From Candidatus Eisenbergiella merdavium (GTDB lineage Bacteria > Bacillota > Clostridia > Lachnospirales > Lachnospiraceae), in assembly GCA_019119595.1 (NCBI GenBank), contig DWWS01000018.1:124001-188000 (forward strand): 64,000 nucleotides of DNA, written 5' to 3'. The position numbers and the translations under genes were made by a program. Shown here in pieces: positions 1-9,139 of this stretch; the first letter of the stretch is position 1; each line of letters opens with the position of its first letter. The notes below the pieces were generated by a model, which was not told the DNA's origin, did not search any database, and was given only the letters and a program-made list of their open reading frames with translations.

Positions 1-1419
1 CTCCTTTAAGATCTGTTTTCCGATGAGAAGCTGCTGATGGCTGAGCTCCATCCCGTTCAGGAATTCCTGAAGCCTGCGGATGGAAAGGGAGGTGATCTCA
101 TAAATGTTCTTTCCGCAGACCGTAACGGCAAGCGCGCCGCGCTTCAGGCGCATCCCCTTACAGGCCGGGCAGGGGGTGATGCTCATGAAGGTTTCGTATT
201 CCTGCTTCGAAAGCTCCGATCCCGTTTCCCGATATCTGCGCTCCACGCTTTTCACCAGTCCCTCAAAGGCCACAGGATAAACCCCCGTCCCCCTCTGGCC
301 CCGGTAATGCACCTCCACCTCCCGGCCGCCGGTTCCATTGATCAGGATATTTTTTACCTGATCGCTGTACTGCTCAAAGGGCGTGTCCAGGCTGAAATGA
401 TACTCTTTTGCCAGCGCCTGAAGGATGGCGTTGGTGAAGCTGCCCGGATCGTTGCAGGACTGCCAGCCCATGACGACGATGGCGCCCTCGTTGATGCTTT
501 TGCTCTGATCCGGGATCATCAGATTTACGTCAAATTCCATCTTATAACCAAGCCCGTAGCACTCCGGGCAGGCGCCGAAGGGATTGTTGAAGGAAAAGCT
601 CCTCGGCTCGATCTCGTCGATGCTGATCCCACAGTCCGGGCAGGAAAAGCTCTGGCTGAAGGTCATGGCCTCCCCGCCGATCACATCCACGAACAGCAGG
701 CCTTCCGTCAGGGCGAGGACGCTTTCGATGGAATCCGCAAGCCGCCTTTCGATTCCCGGCTTCACCACAAGCCTGTCCACCACGATCTCGATGTTGTGCT
801 TGATGTTTTTATCCAGCCGGATATCCTCCGTCAGCTCGTACAGGCTTCCGTCCACGCGCACGCGCACGTAGCCGCTGCGCTTCGCCCGCTCCAGCACCTT
901 GACATGCTCTCCCTTTCGTCCTCTGACCACAGGAGCGAGGAGCTGGATCCTGGTTCCCTCCGGGAGCGAAAGGATCTGATCCACCATCTGATCCACCGAC
1001 TGCTTTTTGATCTCCTTGCCGCACTTGGGGCAGTGGGGAATGCCGATCCTGGCGTACAGCAGACGGAAATAGTCGTAGATCTCCGTTACCGTCCCCACCG
1101 TGGAACGGGGATTCCGGTTGGTGGATTTCTGGTCGATGGAAATAGCCGGGGAAAGGCCTTCGATCTTCTCCACATTCGGCTTCTCCATCTGCCCCAGGAA
1201 CTGCCTCGCGTAGGAGGACAGGGATTCCATATATCTTCTCTGCCCCTCCGCGTAGATCGTGTCAAAGGCCAGGGAGGATTTTCCCGAGCCGGACAGACCG
1301 GTAAGGACCACCAGCTCGTTTCTCGGGATATCCACGTCCAGATTCTTCAGATTGTGTTCGTTAGCCCCTCTGATCCTGATATATTCCCGGGGCCTCATCT
1401 TTATGCTTTCCTGTTCCAT
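1..1419 (-). CDS. uvrA: UvrA excinuclease ABC subunit A, amino-terminal part
   Basis: UvrA is the ATPase that recognises DNA lesions in nucleotide excision repair and loads UvrB. Only the first 473 codons are here; the gene runs off the left edge, where about 470 more residues are expected. The reading frame shows the Walker A motif GLSGSGKSS at residues 41-49, the [12 protein letters not shown] region that follows it in UvrA proteins, and paired Cys-x-x-Cys motifs of the zinc modules (CPKC near residue 155, CPDC and CPEC further on). The ATG at 1419 is preceded by GGAGGAAAAA; an in-frame ATG lies four codons upstream, inside that ribosome binding site. It follows uvrB by 114 bases on the same strand, so the two are probably co-transcribed, with a structured spacer between them. 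No LexA-type box was found close to either gene. Identification is secure. Confidence 0.97.
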   Translation of the reverse strand, partial: MEQESIKMRPREYIRIRGANEHNLKNLDVDIPRNELVVLTGLSGSGKSSLAFDTIYAEGQRRYMESLSSYARQFLGQMEKPNVEKIEGLSPAISIDQKSTNRNPRSTVGTVTEIYDYFRLLYARIGIPHCPKCGKEIKKQSVDQMVDQILSLPEGTRIQLLAPVVRGRKGEHVKVLERAKRSGYVRVRVDGSLYELTEDIRLDKNIKHNIEIVVDRLVVKPGIERRLADSIESVLALTEGLLFVDVIGGEAMTFSQSFSCPDCGISIDEIEPRSFSFNNPFGACPECYGLGYKMEFDVNLMIPDQSKSINEGAIVVMGWQSCNDPGSFTNAILQALAKEYHFSLDTPFEQYSDQVKNILINGTGGREVEVHYRGQRGTGVYPVAFEGLVKSVERRYRETGSELSKQEYETFMSITPCPACKGMRLKRGALAVTVCGKNIYEITSLSIRRLQEFLNGMELSHQQLLIGKQILKE

Positions 1420-1424
1420 TTTTT

Positions 1425-1533
1425 CCTCCATTCCGAAGCGCTTTGGCGCTGAGAAACGCGCGGAGAAATCGCGGATGCGTTTTCTCCGCTGCGCAAGGAT
1501 ACTTCGTATCCTGGGGATTTGTGACGCTTCAGC
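1425..1533 (-). repeat. Structured uvrB-uvrA spacer with repeated RBS motif
   Basis: The whole spacer between uvrB and uvrA can fold. Outer arms CGCTTCAG (1525-1532) and CCGAAGCG (1433-1440) pair; inside are a perfect 7-bp hairpin (AGGATAC at 1496-1502 with GTATCCT at 1506-1512) and an 8-bp one (CGGAGAAA at 1461-1468 with TTTCTCCG at 1481-1488). On the minus strand the outer right arm merges into CGCTTCGGAATGGAGG, the ribosome binding site of uvrA, which is one of five copies of this motif in the window. No strong U-run follows, so it is not an obvious terminator. A role in mRNA processing or translation control is inference. Confidence 0.5.
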
Positions 1534-3522
1534 CTATTCCTTTATTTTCTGCAGGGTCTTTTTCAGATCCACCATCTTGTCACGCAGCTCGGCGGCGGCT
1601 TCGAAATTCAGCTCCGAAGCGGCCTTCTTCATCTTCTTCTCCACATCCGCGATGAGCTTTAAAAGCTCCTTCTCGTCCATGGATTCCGGATCCTTCTCGA
1701 AGCGGACCTCCTCCTTCGCGATCTCCTTCGAGATGCTGATCAGATCGCGCACGCTCTTTTTGATGGTCTGCGGCGTGATGCCGTGCTCCTCATTGTACTG
1801 CTGCTGGAGCTCGCGCCTTCGGTTCGTTTCGTCGATGGCCGCCCGCATGGAGTCCGTCATGTTGTCCGCATACATGACCACGTGCCCCTCCGCATTTCTC
1901 GCGGCGCGGCCGATGGTCTGGATCAGGGAGGTCTCCGAGCGCAGGAAGCCTTCCTTGTCCGCGTCCAGGATCGCCACCAGAGAGATCTCCGGGATATCCA
2001 GCCCCTCCCTCAGCAGGTTGATGCCCACCAGCACATCGAATACGTCCAGACGCATATCCCGAATGATCTGTGCCCGCTCCAGCGTATCGATGTCGGAGTG
2101 CAGGTACTTCACCCGGATGCCGACCTCTCTCATATAATCGGTCAGATCCTCCGCCATGCGCTTGGTGAGCGTGGTGACCAGCACCTTGTTGTGCTTTTCG
2201 ATCTCCTTCCGGATCTCTCCGATCAGATCGTCGATCTGTCCCTCCACAGGCCGCACCGAAACCTCAGGGTCCAGAAGCCCCGTGGGACGGATGATCTGCT
2301 CCACCCGGTTCAGCTCATGCGCCGCCTCATAATCGGAGGGCGTGGCGGATACGAACAGCATCTGATCGATATGGGACTCAAACTCCTCAAAATTCAGCGG
2401 CCGGTTATCCAGTGCGGAGGGCAGGCGGAAGCCATAGTCCACCAGCGTGTTCTTGCGGGAACGGTCCCCGGCGAACATGCCCCGGATCTGGGGGATCGTC
2501 ATGTGGGACTCGTCTATGATGATCAGAAGATCATCCGGGAAAAAGTCCAGAAGGGTCATGGGCGGCTCCCCCTCCGCCGTTCCGTTCAGATGCCTGGAAT
2601 AGTTTTCAATGCCGGAGCAGAAACCCGTCTCCCGCAGCATTTCGATATCAAAATTCGTCCGTTCCGATATCCGCTGCGCCTCCAGAAGCTTGTCCTCCCC
2701 CTTAAAATACCGGATCCGTTCCTCCAGCTCCTTCTCTATATTTTCACAGGCGATGTTGATCTTGTCCTGCGATACCACGTAGTGAGAGGCCGGGAAAATG
2801 GCAACATGCTCCAGGGTGGAAACCAGCCGTCCGCTCAGCGGATCCACCTCCGCGATGCGGTCGATCTCATCCCCGAAAAATTCCACCCGGATCAGATTAT
2901 CGCCGCCCTGGGCCGGATTGATCTCCAGCACATCGCCGCGCACCCGGAAGCAGCTTCTTCCCAGATCCATATCGTTTCTGTCATACTGGATGGCGATCAG
3001 CTCCCGGATCACCGCGTCCCGGTCCTTGGTCATTCCGGGCCGCAGGGAAACGATCTTGTCCTTGTACTCGTCCGGGCTGCCCAGACCATAGATGCAGGAT
3101 ACGCTCGCCACCACCACCACATCCCTGCGTTCCGCCAGGGACGCCGTCGCGGAAAGGCGCAGCTTGTCGATCTCATCGTTTATGGAGGAATCCTTGGCGA
3201 TATAGGTATCCGAGGAGGGCACATAGGCCTCCGGCTGGTAGTAATCGTAGTAACTTACAAAATACTCCACCGCGTTCTCCGGGAAAAATTCCTTGAATTC
3301 CCCATAAAGCTGCCCGGCCAGCGTCTTGTTGTGGGCGATCACCAGCGTCGGCCTGTTCAGGGCCTGAATGATATTCGCCATGGTGAAGGTCTTGCCGGAG
3401 CCGGTCACGCCAAGAAGCGTCTGGAATTGATAGCCCTTTTGAAAGCCGTCCACCAGCTCAGCAATGGCCGCGGGCTGGTCGCCGGTGGGGGCGTATTCAG
3501 ATACCAGTTTGAAATGATCCAT
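1534..3522 (-). CDS. uvrB: UvrB excinuclease ABC subunit B
   Basis: UvrB is the damage-verifying helicase-like subunit that receives DNA from UvrA and recruits UvrC for incision. The 662-residue product is full length for the family. Visible features are Walker A GVTGSGKT at residues 38-45, the beta-hairpin signature YDYYQPEAY, the Walker B-type DESH motif, the helicase motif [25 protein letters not shown], and a carboxy-terminal UVR domain (the last 35 residues) that contacts UvrC. The ATG at 3522 follows AAAGGACG. It is upstream of uvrA in the same direction. Directly behind its promoter region sits an AT-rich RhuM gene that is not normally part of this pair. Identification is secure. Confidence 0.98.
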   Translation of the reverse strand: MDHFKLVSEYAPTGDQPAAIAELVDGFQKGYQFQTLLGVTGSGKTFTMANIIQALNRPTLVIAHNKTLAGQLYGEFKEFFPENAVEYFVSYYDYYQPEAYVPSSDTYIAKDSSINDEIDKLRLSATASLAERRDVVVVASVSCIYGLGSPDEYKDKIVSLRPGMTKDRDAVIRELIAIQYDRNDMDLGRSCFRVRGDVLEINPAQGGDNLIRVEFFGDEIDRIAEVDPLSGRLVSTLEHVAIFPASHYVVSQDKINIACENIEKELEERIRYFKGEDKLLEAQRISERTNFDIEMLRETGFCSGIENYSRHLNGTAEGEPPMTLLDFFPDDLLIIIDESHMTIPQIRGMFAGDRSRKNTLVDYGFRLPSALDNRPLNFEEFESHIDQMLFVSATPSDYEAAHELNRVEQIIRPTGLLDPEVSVRPVEGQIDDLIGEIRKEIEKHNKVLVTTLTKRMAEDLTDYMREVGIRVKYLHSDIDTLERAQIIRDMRLDVFDVLVGINLLREGLDIPEISLVAILDADKEGFLRSETSLIQTIGRAARNAEGHVVMYADNMTDSMRAAIDETNRRRELQQQYNEEHGITPQTIKKSVRDLISISKEIAKEEVRFEKDPESMDEKELLKLIADVEKKMKKAASELNFEAAAELRDKMVDLKKTLQKIKE

Positions 3523-3578
3523 GATTCGTCCTTTCGCAATAAAAATATATTCTTCTGCTTTTGTTTTTTCTCTCCGAG

Positions 3579-4580
3579 CTATCCTTTCAAATATCTTTCC
3601 ACTTCTCGATCAAATTCAGACATATATTCCCGATCTTGTTTTACTCGAAATATTTCATATTCCTTTTCCGCTTTTTTTATGGCTGTCTCATGAGAAATTC
3701 TGCCTTTTCCTGACAGTACTTTTCTCCTGTTATTCTCCAAAAATCGATTTGTCTGCTCCAGCCAATCCTGCATACTCATTAACACTTCATCCTCTGCCAT
3801 TAATTCAGCATAATCAATGAACATTGTCACCAGACGATTGAGCGTAGTTAATTCTTTTTCATTTAAATAGTTTTTAGCGATCCCAATATCCCTCTTCAAT
3901 ATTTTCCCATCAGGTGCGTCTTTCCATGTCGTTAATCCCATAGATGGTTTTTGTGAATCTGCCCGTTCATATATTAATTCTGCAGCAGTTTTCCCGGTAA
4001 TCGCAAAATGTAGCTTATTTTGAACAAACGCATAGAAGGCTTTCGTTGTTTCGCTATCCTTATCATAATCATAACTACACTGTTCAAACACATCTGCTAT
4101 TTTCTGATACGCCCTTCGTTCACTCGCCCTTATTTCTCGAATACGCTCCAGCAATTCGTCAAAATAATCTTTTCCGAAAGGCTTACCGTTTTTCAACATA
4201 TCATCATTAAGGACAAAGCCTTTTATGATATATTCTTTTAAGGTTTTCGTTGCCCACTGCCGAAAGCGTGTCGCTTTCTTAGAATTCACCCTATATCCAA
4301 CTGCGATTATTGCATCAAGATTATAGCATTTTACATTACGTGATACATTTCTGTTTCCTTCTTTTTGAACTACCGAGAAATACTCGGCAGTTGATTCTTC
4401 ATCCAATTCATCTTCTTTATAAATATTTTTCAAATGAAGAGAAATATTATCTGATGAACAATCAAAAAGATCTGCCATTGCTTTCTGAGTCATCCAAAAA
4501 GTTTCTTCATGAAAGAATACACTGACACATATATTCGTTTTATCTATCTGATACAATACAATCTCTTGTTCCTTGCTCAT
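3579..4580 (-). CDS. RhuM-family (Virulence_RhuM) protein
   Basis: The 333-residue product matches the RhuM family, named for a Salmonella pathogenicity-island gene and widespread on bacterial genomic islands. It starts with a strand-rich segment (residues 1-40) followed by a Bro-N/antirepressor-like helix-turn-helix stretch ([21 protein letters not shown]) and the family hallmark [25 protein letters not shown] near residues 85-110, then a helical carboxy-terminal half. The biochemical function is unknown; relatives are often found with defence or toxin-antitoxin genes, which are not seen here. The gene is clearly richer in A+T than its neighbours and has AT-ending codons, which points to recent transfer into the region between uvrB and ctpA. 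The start at 4580 has GGGATAGG just upstream; an AGGAG lies further up. Confidence 0.88.
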   Translation of the reverse strand: MSKEQEIVLYQIDKTNICVSVFFHEETFWMTQKAMADLFDCSSDNISLHLKNIYKEDELDEESTAEYFSVVQKEGNRNVSRNVKCYNLDAIIAVGYRVNSKKATRFRQWATKTLKEYIIKGFVLNDDMLKNGKPFGKDYFDELLERIREIRASERRAYQKIADVFEQCSYDYDKDSETTKAFYAFVQNKLHFAITGKTAAELIYERADSQKPSMGLTTWKDAPDGKILKRDIGIAKNYLNEKELTTLNRLVTMFIDYAELMAEDEVLMSMQDWLEQTNRFLENNRRKVLSGKGRISHETAIKKAEKEYEIFRVKQDREYMSEFDREVERYLKG

Positions 4581-4697
4581 CCTATCCCGCTTTTCTCCTC
4601 ATGCATATTTTGCATATTTTCATCATCAATCTGGGTGATATTCGCTGATCTTCTTCTAATTCATACTGCCATCCCAATTATATCAAAGCCCACATAA

Positions 4698-4736
4698 AAA
4701 GTACAGAACAAAAATCGAATGTTTGTTCTGTACTTT
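4698..4736 (-). terminator. 15-bp perfect palindrome, probable bidirectional terminator
   Basis: AAAGTACAGAACAAA at 4698-4712 is exactly complementary to 4722-4736, with a nine-base loop. On the minus strand the stem ends in a short T-run, so it can terminate the ctpA transcript, which ends 58 bases before it; read from the other side it also ends in T residues. The stem is AT-rich and unusually long for a terminator, so a recombination or protein-binding site is an alternative. It marks the edge of the AT-rich RhuM segment. Confidence 0.6.
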
Positions 4737-4793
4737 CTACAGTCTTTACATTCCGCCGGCAAGCCAGCGAACTGTAACCTCCAGTCCCGTTAT

Positions 4794-6047
4794 TTATCTG
4801 TCGGTTCCTCCGGCCGCCCCCAGCTTCTCATTCATCAGCTCAACAGCCTTCTCAAGCTGGTTATCCACGCCGTTGTTGTAATAGGCGTCGCCGTCGAAGG
4901 GGATCTCAATGTCCGGCTCGATGCCGACCTGGTGGATGTTGTTGCCGTTTGGGGTATAGTAATGGCTGACGGTCAGCTTTACAGCGGAGCCGTCCGTCAG
5001 GGAAATGATCCGCTGCACGATGCCCTTTCCGTAGGTGGTGGTTCCCACCAGGGTGCCGATGCCGTAGTCCTTGACGGCTCCGGCCAGGATCTCGGACGCG
5101 CTTGCGCTGCCGCTGTCCACCAGGACGACCAGCTCCTCCGTGATCTCATGCTTGCCGTCGCAGCTGTATTCCGTGCGTTTTCCGTTTTTATCTTCGGTAT
5201 AGACGATCAGGCCCTCCGGAAGGAGCTGCCTTGCGATGTCACAGACCGTGGAAAGGTTGCCTCCCGGGTTGCCCCGCAGGTCGAGGATCAGGCCCTTCAT
5301 GCCCTTCCCCCGGCAGACCGCAAGGGCCTCCGTAAACTGATCCAGGGTGACCGTGTCGAATTCCGTGATCTGAATGTAGCCGATCCGGTCGTCCAGCATC
5401 TCCTGGTTGACCGTGGGGCTCTCCACCTGACGGCGGACCACATCCATCTCCAGGTAATCTGATTCTCCCTCCCGGATAATGGTCAGGTGCACCGTGGTCC
5501 CTTCCTCTCCCTTCACCAGGCTGGTCACTTCTTCAAGCTCCATCCCCTGAACGTCGGTCCCGTCCACCTGATAGATCAGGTCGCCTGCACGGAGGCCGCT
5601 CTCCTGCGCGGGCGTCCCGTCGATGATCCCCGACAGCCTGGGCAGAGAGGTATCCGTATCGATCCCGATATAGGCCCCGATACCGTAGTAGATCCCCTCC
5701 GTTTTCTCCTGGATCTTCGCCAGCTCATCCGGCGCGTAATAGGTGGAATAGGGATCGCCCAGAGCCTCCACCAGCCCCTTGTAGATACCGTCCTCCAGGG
5801 TCTGCTCATCCACGGACTCCAGGTAATACTTCTCAATGGTCTCCTCGATCACATCCAGCTTGTTCAGCGTATTCTGCGTGGCAACGGTGTTTTCACTCAC
5901 GCCTTCCGCGCTTTCCTGTACGGCCACGTTCTGCGTTCTGGAATAAAACAGCCAGACAGAGTTTCCCAGATAAACGCCGCCCGCGAGCAGCGCCACTGCA
6001 AGGATCCCTGTCAGAACTCCCCCCCAGAAGCTTTTTCGGTTTTTCAT
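4794..6047 (-). CDS. S41-family carboxy-terminal processing protease (CtpA-like)
   Basis: A membrane-anchored serine protease of the tail-specific protease family. Residues 9-31 form one transmembrane segment with a basic amino-terminal flank, placing the rest outside the membrane. A PDZ domain spans about residues 115-200 and the S41 catalytic domain about 215-395. The catalytic dyad is visible: Ser316 in GSASASE and Lys341 in TYGKG, 25 residues apart as in Escherichia coli Tsp. Length (417) is normal. It is the last gene of the run ftsE-ftsX-M23 hydrolase-ctpA, 121 bases after the hydrolase; in other bacteria such proteases trim cell-wall hydrolases or signalling proteins, and the neighbouring hydrolase is a plausible partner (inference). 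Its ribosome binding site lies in the repeated CGCTTCGGCATGGAGG motif. Confidence 0.95.
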   Translation of the reverse strand: MKNRKSFWGGVLTGILAVALLAGGVYLGNSVWLFYSRTQNVAVQESAEGVSENTVATQNTLNKLDVIEETIEKYYLESVDEQTLEDGIYKGLVEALGDPYSTYYAPDELAKIQEKTEGIYYGIGAYIGIDTDTSLPRLSGIIDGTPAQESGLRAGDLIYQVDGTDVQGMELEEVTSLVKGEEGTTVHLTIIREGESDYLEMDVVRRQVESPTVNQEMLDDRIGYIQITEFDTVTLDQFTEALAVCRGKGMKGLILDLRGNPGGNLSTVCDIARQLLPEGLIVYTEDKNGKRTEYSCDGKHEITEELVVLVDSGSASASEILAGAVKDYGIGTLVGTTTYGKGIVQRIISLTDGSAVKLTVSHYYTPNGNNIHQVGIEPDIEIPFDGDAYYNNGVDNQLEKAVELMNEKLGAAGGTDR

Positions 6048-6168
6048 CTTTCCTCCATGCCGAAGCGTTTTGCGCTCAAAGCCGAACGCCGCAGTTGGTC
6101 CTGGCTCTTTCCTTCCAATGACCTCCCTCCGGCGTTCTTTTCTGTGTTAATAGCCATTATATAACCGT

Positions 6169-7395
6169 TTATCTTAAATAATTCCAGGGATTCACATAGT
6201 CCCCGTTGAGCCGGACGCTGAAATGCAGATGCGGGCCTGTGGAACGTCCCGTTGATCCGACCGCCGCGATGGTCTCTCCCTTGGAAACGGTCTGCCCGCT
6301 GGAAACATACAGCGCGGAAGCATGCATATAAATGGTATACAGACCGTCGCCGTGATTGATCATCACGTAATTTCCCATGGAGCTGTTATAGCCGGCTCCC
6401 GTCACGGTACCGCCATAGGCCGCCATGATCGGCGTTCCGGAATTGGCCGCGAAGTCCACGCCGTTATGAAACTTCTTTACCCCGAGGGTAGGATGAATGC
6501 GGTAGCCGTATTCATCCGAGATCCGCTTATAGGAGGCAAGCGGCATCTGGAACATTCCGCCGTCGTAGGTCGCCTGCGGCTTATTCAGCTCCTCCAACTG
6601 CTTTCTCTCCGCCTCGGCAGCAGCCTCCAGCGCAGCGATCGTGGCATTCTGCTCCGCGATATCCGCCTCGTATTCCGCAATGGCCGCCTCTTTATTGTTG
6701 ATATCGCTCTGATAGGAGGTGATCTGCGCCTCCTTTTCCGCGATCAGCGTTTCCAGACCGGCTTCCTCTTCCTCCACCTCGGCCTTCGCCTGCTCAAGAA
6801 CGCTCTGTTCCTCCTCAAGCGCCGCCTTACAGGCCTCCACCAGCTCCTTGTTCTTCACATAGATGGCGAGCTGCTCCTGATCGTAGGTGTTCATCTGTTC
6901 GATATAGCCCATCCGGTTCAAAAGCTCTCCAAAGCTGTCCGCGGTGAGAAGCAGCTCCAGATAATTCTGCGCTCCCTGCTCATAGGAATAGCGGATCCGC
7001 ACCTTCATCGCCTCATACTGCGCTTCCTCCTGCGCGACCGCTTCCTCCAGCTCAAGCTTCGTTTCCTCAATCTCGGCTTCCTTTTCCTCGATCAGAGCCT
7101 TCAGCTCATCGATCCGGGACTGTACCTGGGCCAGATTTCCGTCAAGCTGCTCCACATAAGCCTGCAGATCGTCCTTTGTGTTTTCCAGATCGTCCACCAT
7201 CGCCTGAATATTGGAAATGTTGGCCTGTATCTGGTCCTTCTGCTCCTGCGCCTGGCTGATGGCGTTCTCCTTTTCCTTGATGCTCTGCTCCAGCTCGTCC
7301 TTCGTGGCCGCGCTGCCCTCGATTCCGGAAAGAAGGAGACAGGCCGCAAGCAGAAGGCACAGCGGCCCGGCGCCGCTTTTTCCGTATTTTTTCAT
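6169..7395 (-). CDS. Coiled-coil M23 peptidoglycan hydrolase (EnvC/PcsB-type partner of FtsEX)
   Basis: A secreted zinc endopeptidase that cuts peptidoglycan cross-links. A signal peptide covers residues 1-30 (hydrophobic run LCLLLAACLLLSGIEG). Residues 33-270 are a long Glu/Gln/Lys-rich coiled coil, and the LytM/M23 domain fills residues 285-408 with the zinc ligands His310 and Asp314 (HNGVD) and the His389-x-His391 motif (HLHF). This layout is that of EnvC and PcsB, which are kept inactive until FtsEX pulls on the coiled coil. The gene lies 24 bases behind ftsX on the same strand, so an FtsEX-controlled division hydrolase is the natural reading. The fully intact zinc site suggests the domain is itself catalytic, unlike EnvC, which only activates amidases. 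Confidence 0.93.
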   Translation of the reverse strand: MKKYGKSGAGPLCLLLAACLLLSGIEGSAATKDELEQSIKEKENAISQAQEQKDQIQANISNIQAMVDDLENTKDDLQAYVEQLDGNLAQVQSRIDELKALIEEKEAEIEETKLELEEAVAQEEAQYEAMKVRIRYSYEQGAQNYLELLLTADSFGELLNRMGYIEQMNTYDQEQLAIYVKNKELVEACKAALEEEQSVLEQAKAEVEEEEAGLETLIAEKEAQITSYQSDINNKEAAIAEYEADIAEQNATIAALEAAAEAERKQLEELNKPQATYDGGMFQMPLASYKRISDEYGYRIHPTLGVKKFHNGVDFAANSGTPIMAAYGGTVTGAGYNSSMGNYVMINHGDGLYTIYMHASALYVSSGQTVSKGETIAAVGSTGRSTGPHLHFSVRLNGDYVNPWNYLR

Positions 7396-7419
7396 AGCAC
7401 TTCTCCGCCCTCTTTCCGG

Positions 7420-8325
7420 TCAGACGCGCAGATGCTTGCGCACCGTAAAGAAGCTCCCCAGGAAACCGATTCCCACGCCGATCAGGATCACCACCGGCAC
7501 CATGGTCCGGTATACATCGTTCACCGGAAGGAAGGTAAGCAGTCCTGAAAGGATGGAAAAACGGTTGTTGATAAATTCCAGAACATTATTGTACATCACA
7601 TAAATTCCCGCAAGGGGAAGGATGGAACCAAGAATACCGATCAGAATACCCTCGATCACAAAGGGCGCGCGCACGAAGAAATCCGTCGCGCCGATATATT
7701 TCATGATGTTGATCTCCTCCTTGCGGACGGAAATGCCGATCGTAACGGTATTGTTGATCAAAAACATGGATACCAGGATCAGGATCAGAATAATGCCGGC
7801 CGAAATATATGCGACAAGCGCGTTCACACCGGTCAGTGTAGTCGCCGCAAGCGCCGATCCGTTCACCTCCCGGATCTCGGGAATAGTCTCCAGATAGGCG
7901 ACCAGATCCGCCTGGTGCTGCACATCATCCATAAATATCTCATAGCTGGCGCAGTTTTCCAGCGGATTATCGTCCTCAGGAAAGCCGTCCGCATATTCTG
8001 CCGGGATAAAATTCTCCTTGTAATACTGCCACGCCTCCTCCGCGGATGTGAACTCGATCCGGGTCACATCCTCCCGCGCCTCGATCCTTGCAGCGATCTC
8101 CTGCATCTGCTCCTGCGTGGTTCCCTCCTGGAAAAAAATGGTAACGGATATCCCTTCCTCGGCGGTATGGACGATATTCTGGAAATTCAGGATCACGGCA
8201 TAAAAAATTCCCAGAATGAACAGGCTTGCGCTGATCGTCGCGATGGAGGCCAGAGAAAACCATTTATTCCGGAATATATTGACAATACCCTGTTTTAACG
8301 TATAAAAAAATGTACTAATTCTCAT
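7420..8325 (-). CDS. ftsX: Cell-division ABC permease FtsX
   Basis: FtsX is the integral membrane half of the FtsEX complex, which couples ATP hydrolysis in the cell to activation of a cell-wall hydrolase outside. The 301 residues show the FtsX pattern: a cytoplasmic amino end, a first membrane helix near residues 22-45, a large extracellular loop of about 120 residues, then three membrane helices at roughly 170-192, 217-240 and 268-292. The ATG at 8325 lies inside the end of ftsE (11-base overlap), indicating translational coupling. The M23 hydrolase that follows is the likely client. Confidence 0.96.
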   Translation of the reverse strand: MRISTFFYTLKQGIVNIFRNKWFSLASIATISASLFILGIFYAVILNFQNIVHTAEEGISVTIFFQEGTTQEQMQEIAARIEAREDVTRIEFTSAEEAWQYYKENFIPAEYADGFPEDDNPLENCASYEIFMDDVQHQADLVAYLETIPEIREVNGSALAATTLTGVNALVAYISAGIILILILVSMFLINNTVTIGISVRKEEINIMKYIGATDFFVRAPFVIEGILIGILGSILPLAGIYVMYNNVLEFINNRFSILSGLLTFLPVNDVYRTMVPVVILIGVGIGFLGSFFTVRKHLRV

Positions 8326-9055
8326 CGATATAACCGCCCTGTTCTTCGTCGCTCACGATCACGCCCTTTTTCATCGTGATCACCCTTTTTTTCATCTCAT
8401 TGACGATTTCCCGGTTATGCGTAACCACCAGGATCGTGGTTCCGCCCTCGTTGATCTTTTCCAGAAGCTTCATGATCTCCCAGGAATTCTTGGGGTCCAG
8501 ATTGCCGGTCGGTTCGTCCGCGAGCAGGATCGGCGGCTTATTGATCAGCGCCCTTGCCAGCGCCACCCTCTGCTGCTCTCCTCCGGAAAGCTGCTTGGGC
8601 TTCGCCTTATATTTTCCCGCAAGGCCCACGGTCGCCAGGATCGCAGGCACATTTCTCTTGATCTCTCTGGTCGGGACCTGGATCACACGCTGCGCGAAGG
8701 CCACGTTTTCATAAACGTTCCTGTCCTTGAGCAGACGGAAATCCTGGAACACGATCCCCAGCTTTCTCCGGTATTTGGGGATCTGGCGCTGCTTCAGGTG
8801 CGCCACATTCTGCCCGTTCACCAGAACGGTTCCCGACGTGGGGGTAAGCTCCCTCAGAAGAAGCTTGATCAGTGTGGATTTTCCCGATCCGCTGTCTCCC
8901 ACGATAAATACGAATTCTCCCCTCTTCACACGCAGGTTCACGCCGTTTAAGGCCGGCGCCCCCGTTTCATAGCTCTTGCTCACCCTGTCAAGCACGATCA
9001 GCGAGCCGTCGTCCTTAATTCTCCGTCTTGTCCTCTTCGCACCAAAAAGTCCCAA
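8315..9055 (-). CDS. ftsE: Cell-division ATP-binding protein FtsE
   Basis: FtsE is the cytoplasmic ATPase of the FtsEX division complex. The sequence has Walker [10 protein letters not shown], a Q-loop (VFQDFRLL), the ABC signature [15 protein letters not shown] and Walker [10 protein letters not shown]. The start is uncertain. I chose TTG at 9055, which has AGAGG eight bases upstream and gives 246 residues. An ATG at 9112 in the same frame would add 19 residues but has no ribosome binding site and falls within a hairpin. Residues before the conserved [13 protein letters not shown] are a basic extension not usual in FtsE. It overlaps ftsX by 11 bases. Confidence 0.95.
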   Translation of the reverse strand: MGLFGAKRTRRRIKDDGSLIVLDRVSKSYETGAPALNGVNLRVKRGEFVFIVGDSGSGKSTLIKLLLRELTPTSGTVLVNGQNVAHLKQRQIPKYRRKLGIVFQDFRLLKDRNVYENVAFAQRVIQVPTREIKRNVPAILATVGLAGKYKAKPKQLSGGEQQRVALARALINKPPILLADEPTGNLDPKNSWEIMKLLEKINEGGTTILVVTHNREIVNEMKKRVITMKKGVIVSDEEQGGYIDEN

Positions 9056-9090
9056 CTTATGTACCTCTTTTTTGTTCCGCGCTCCACAGG

Positions 9091-9121
9091 CATGCCCCGG
9101 TACATTCCGCATCGGGGCATG
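9091..9121 (-). terminator. Perfect 9-bp stem-loop between regulator gene and ftsE
   Basis: CATGCCCCG at 9091-9099 pairs with CGGGGCATG at 9113-9121 around a 13-base loop. It follows the stop codon of the PucR-type gene by about 20 bases and precedes ftsE. No U-run follows, so termination is uncertain; it may instead protect or divide the transcript. Confidence 0.4.
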
Positions 9122-9139
9122 ACCGCAGGAAAACGCGGT

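Noticed and set aside
1783..3693. Long open frame antisense to uvrB (and similar long antisense frames elsewhere, e.g. 18555-20567, 33306-34778)
   Set aside because: GC-rich codon usage leaves the opposite strand open; translations are Arg/His/Leu-rich, match no family, and overlap secure genes completely.
4705..4730. LexA-box-like sequence (CGAAT-GTTT-GTTC) in the palindrome near the uvrB region
   Set aside because: Two mismatches to the Firmicutes consensus, lies over 1 kb upstream of uvrB with another gene between, and is explained by the terminator-like palindrome.
9056..9112. Longer FtsE starting at ATG 9112
   Set aside because: No ribosome binding site, start codon inside a hairpin, and 19 residues unlike FtsE; TTG 9055 has a well-spaced AGAGG.
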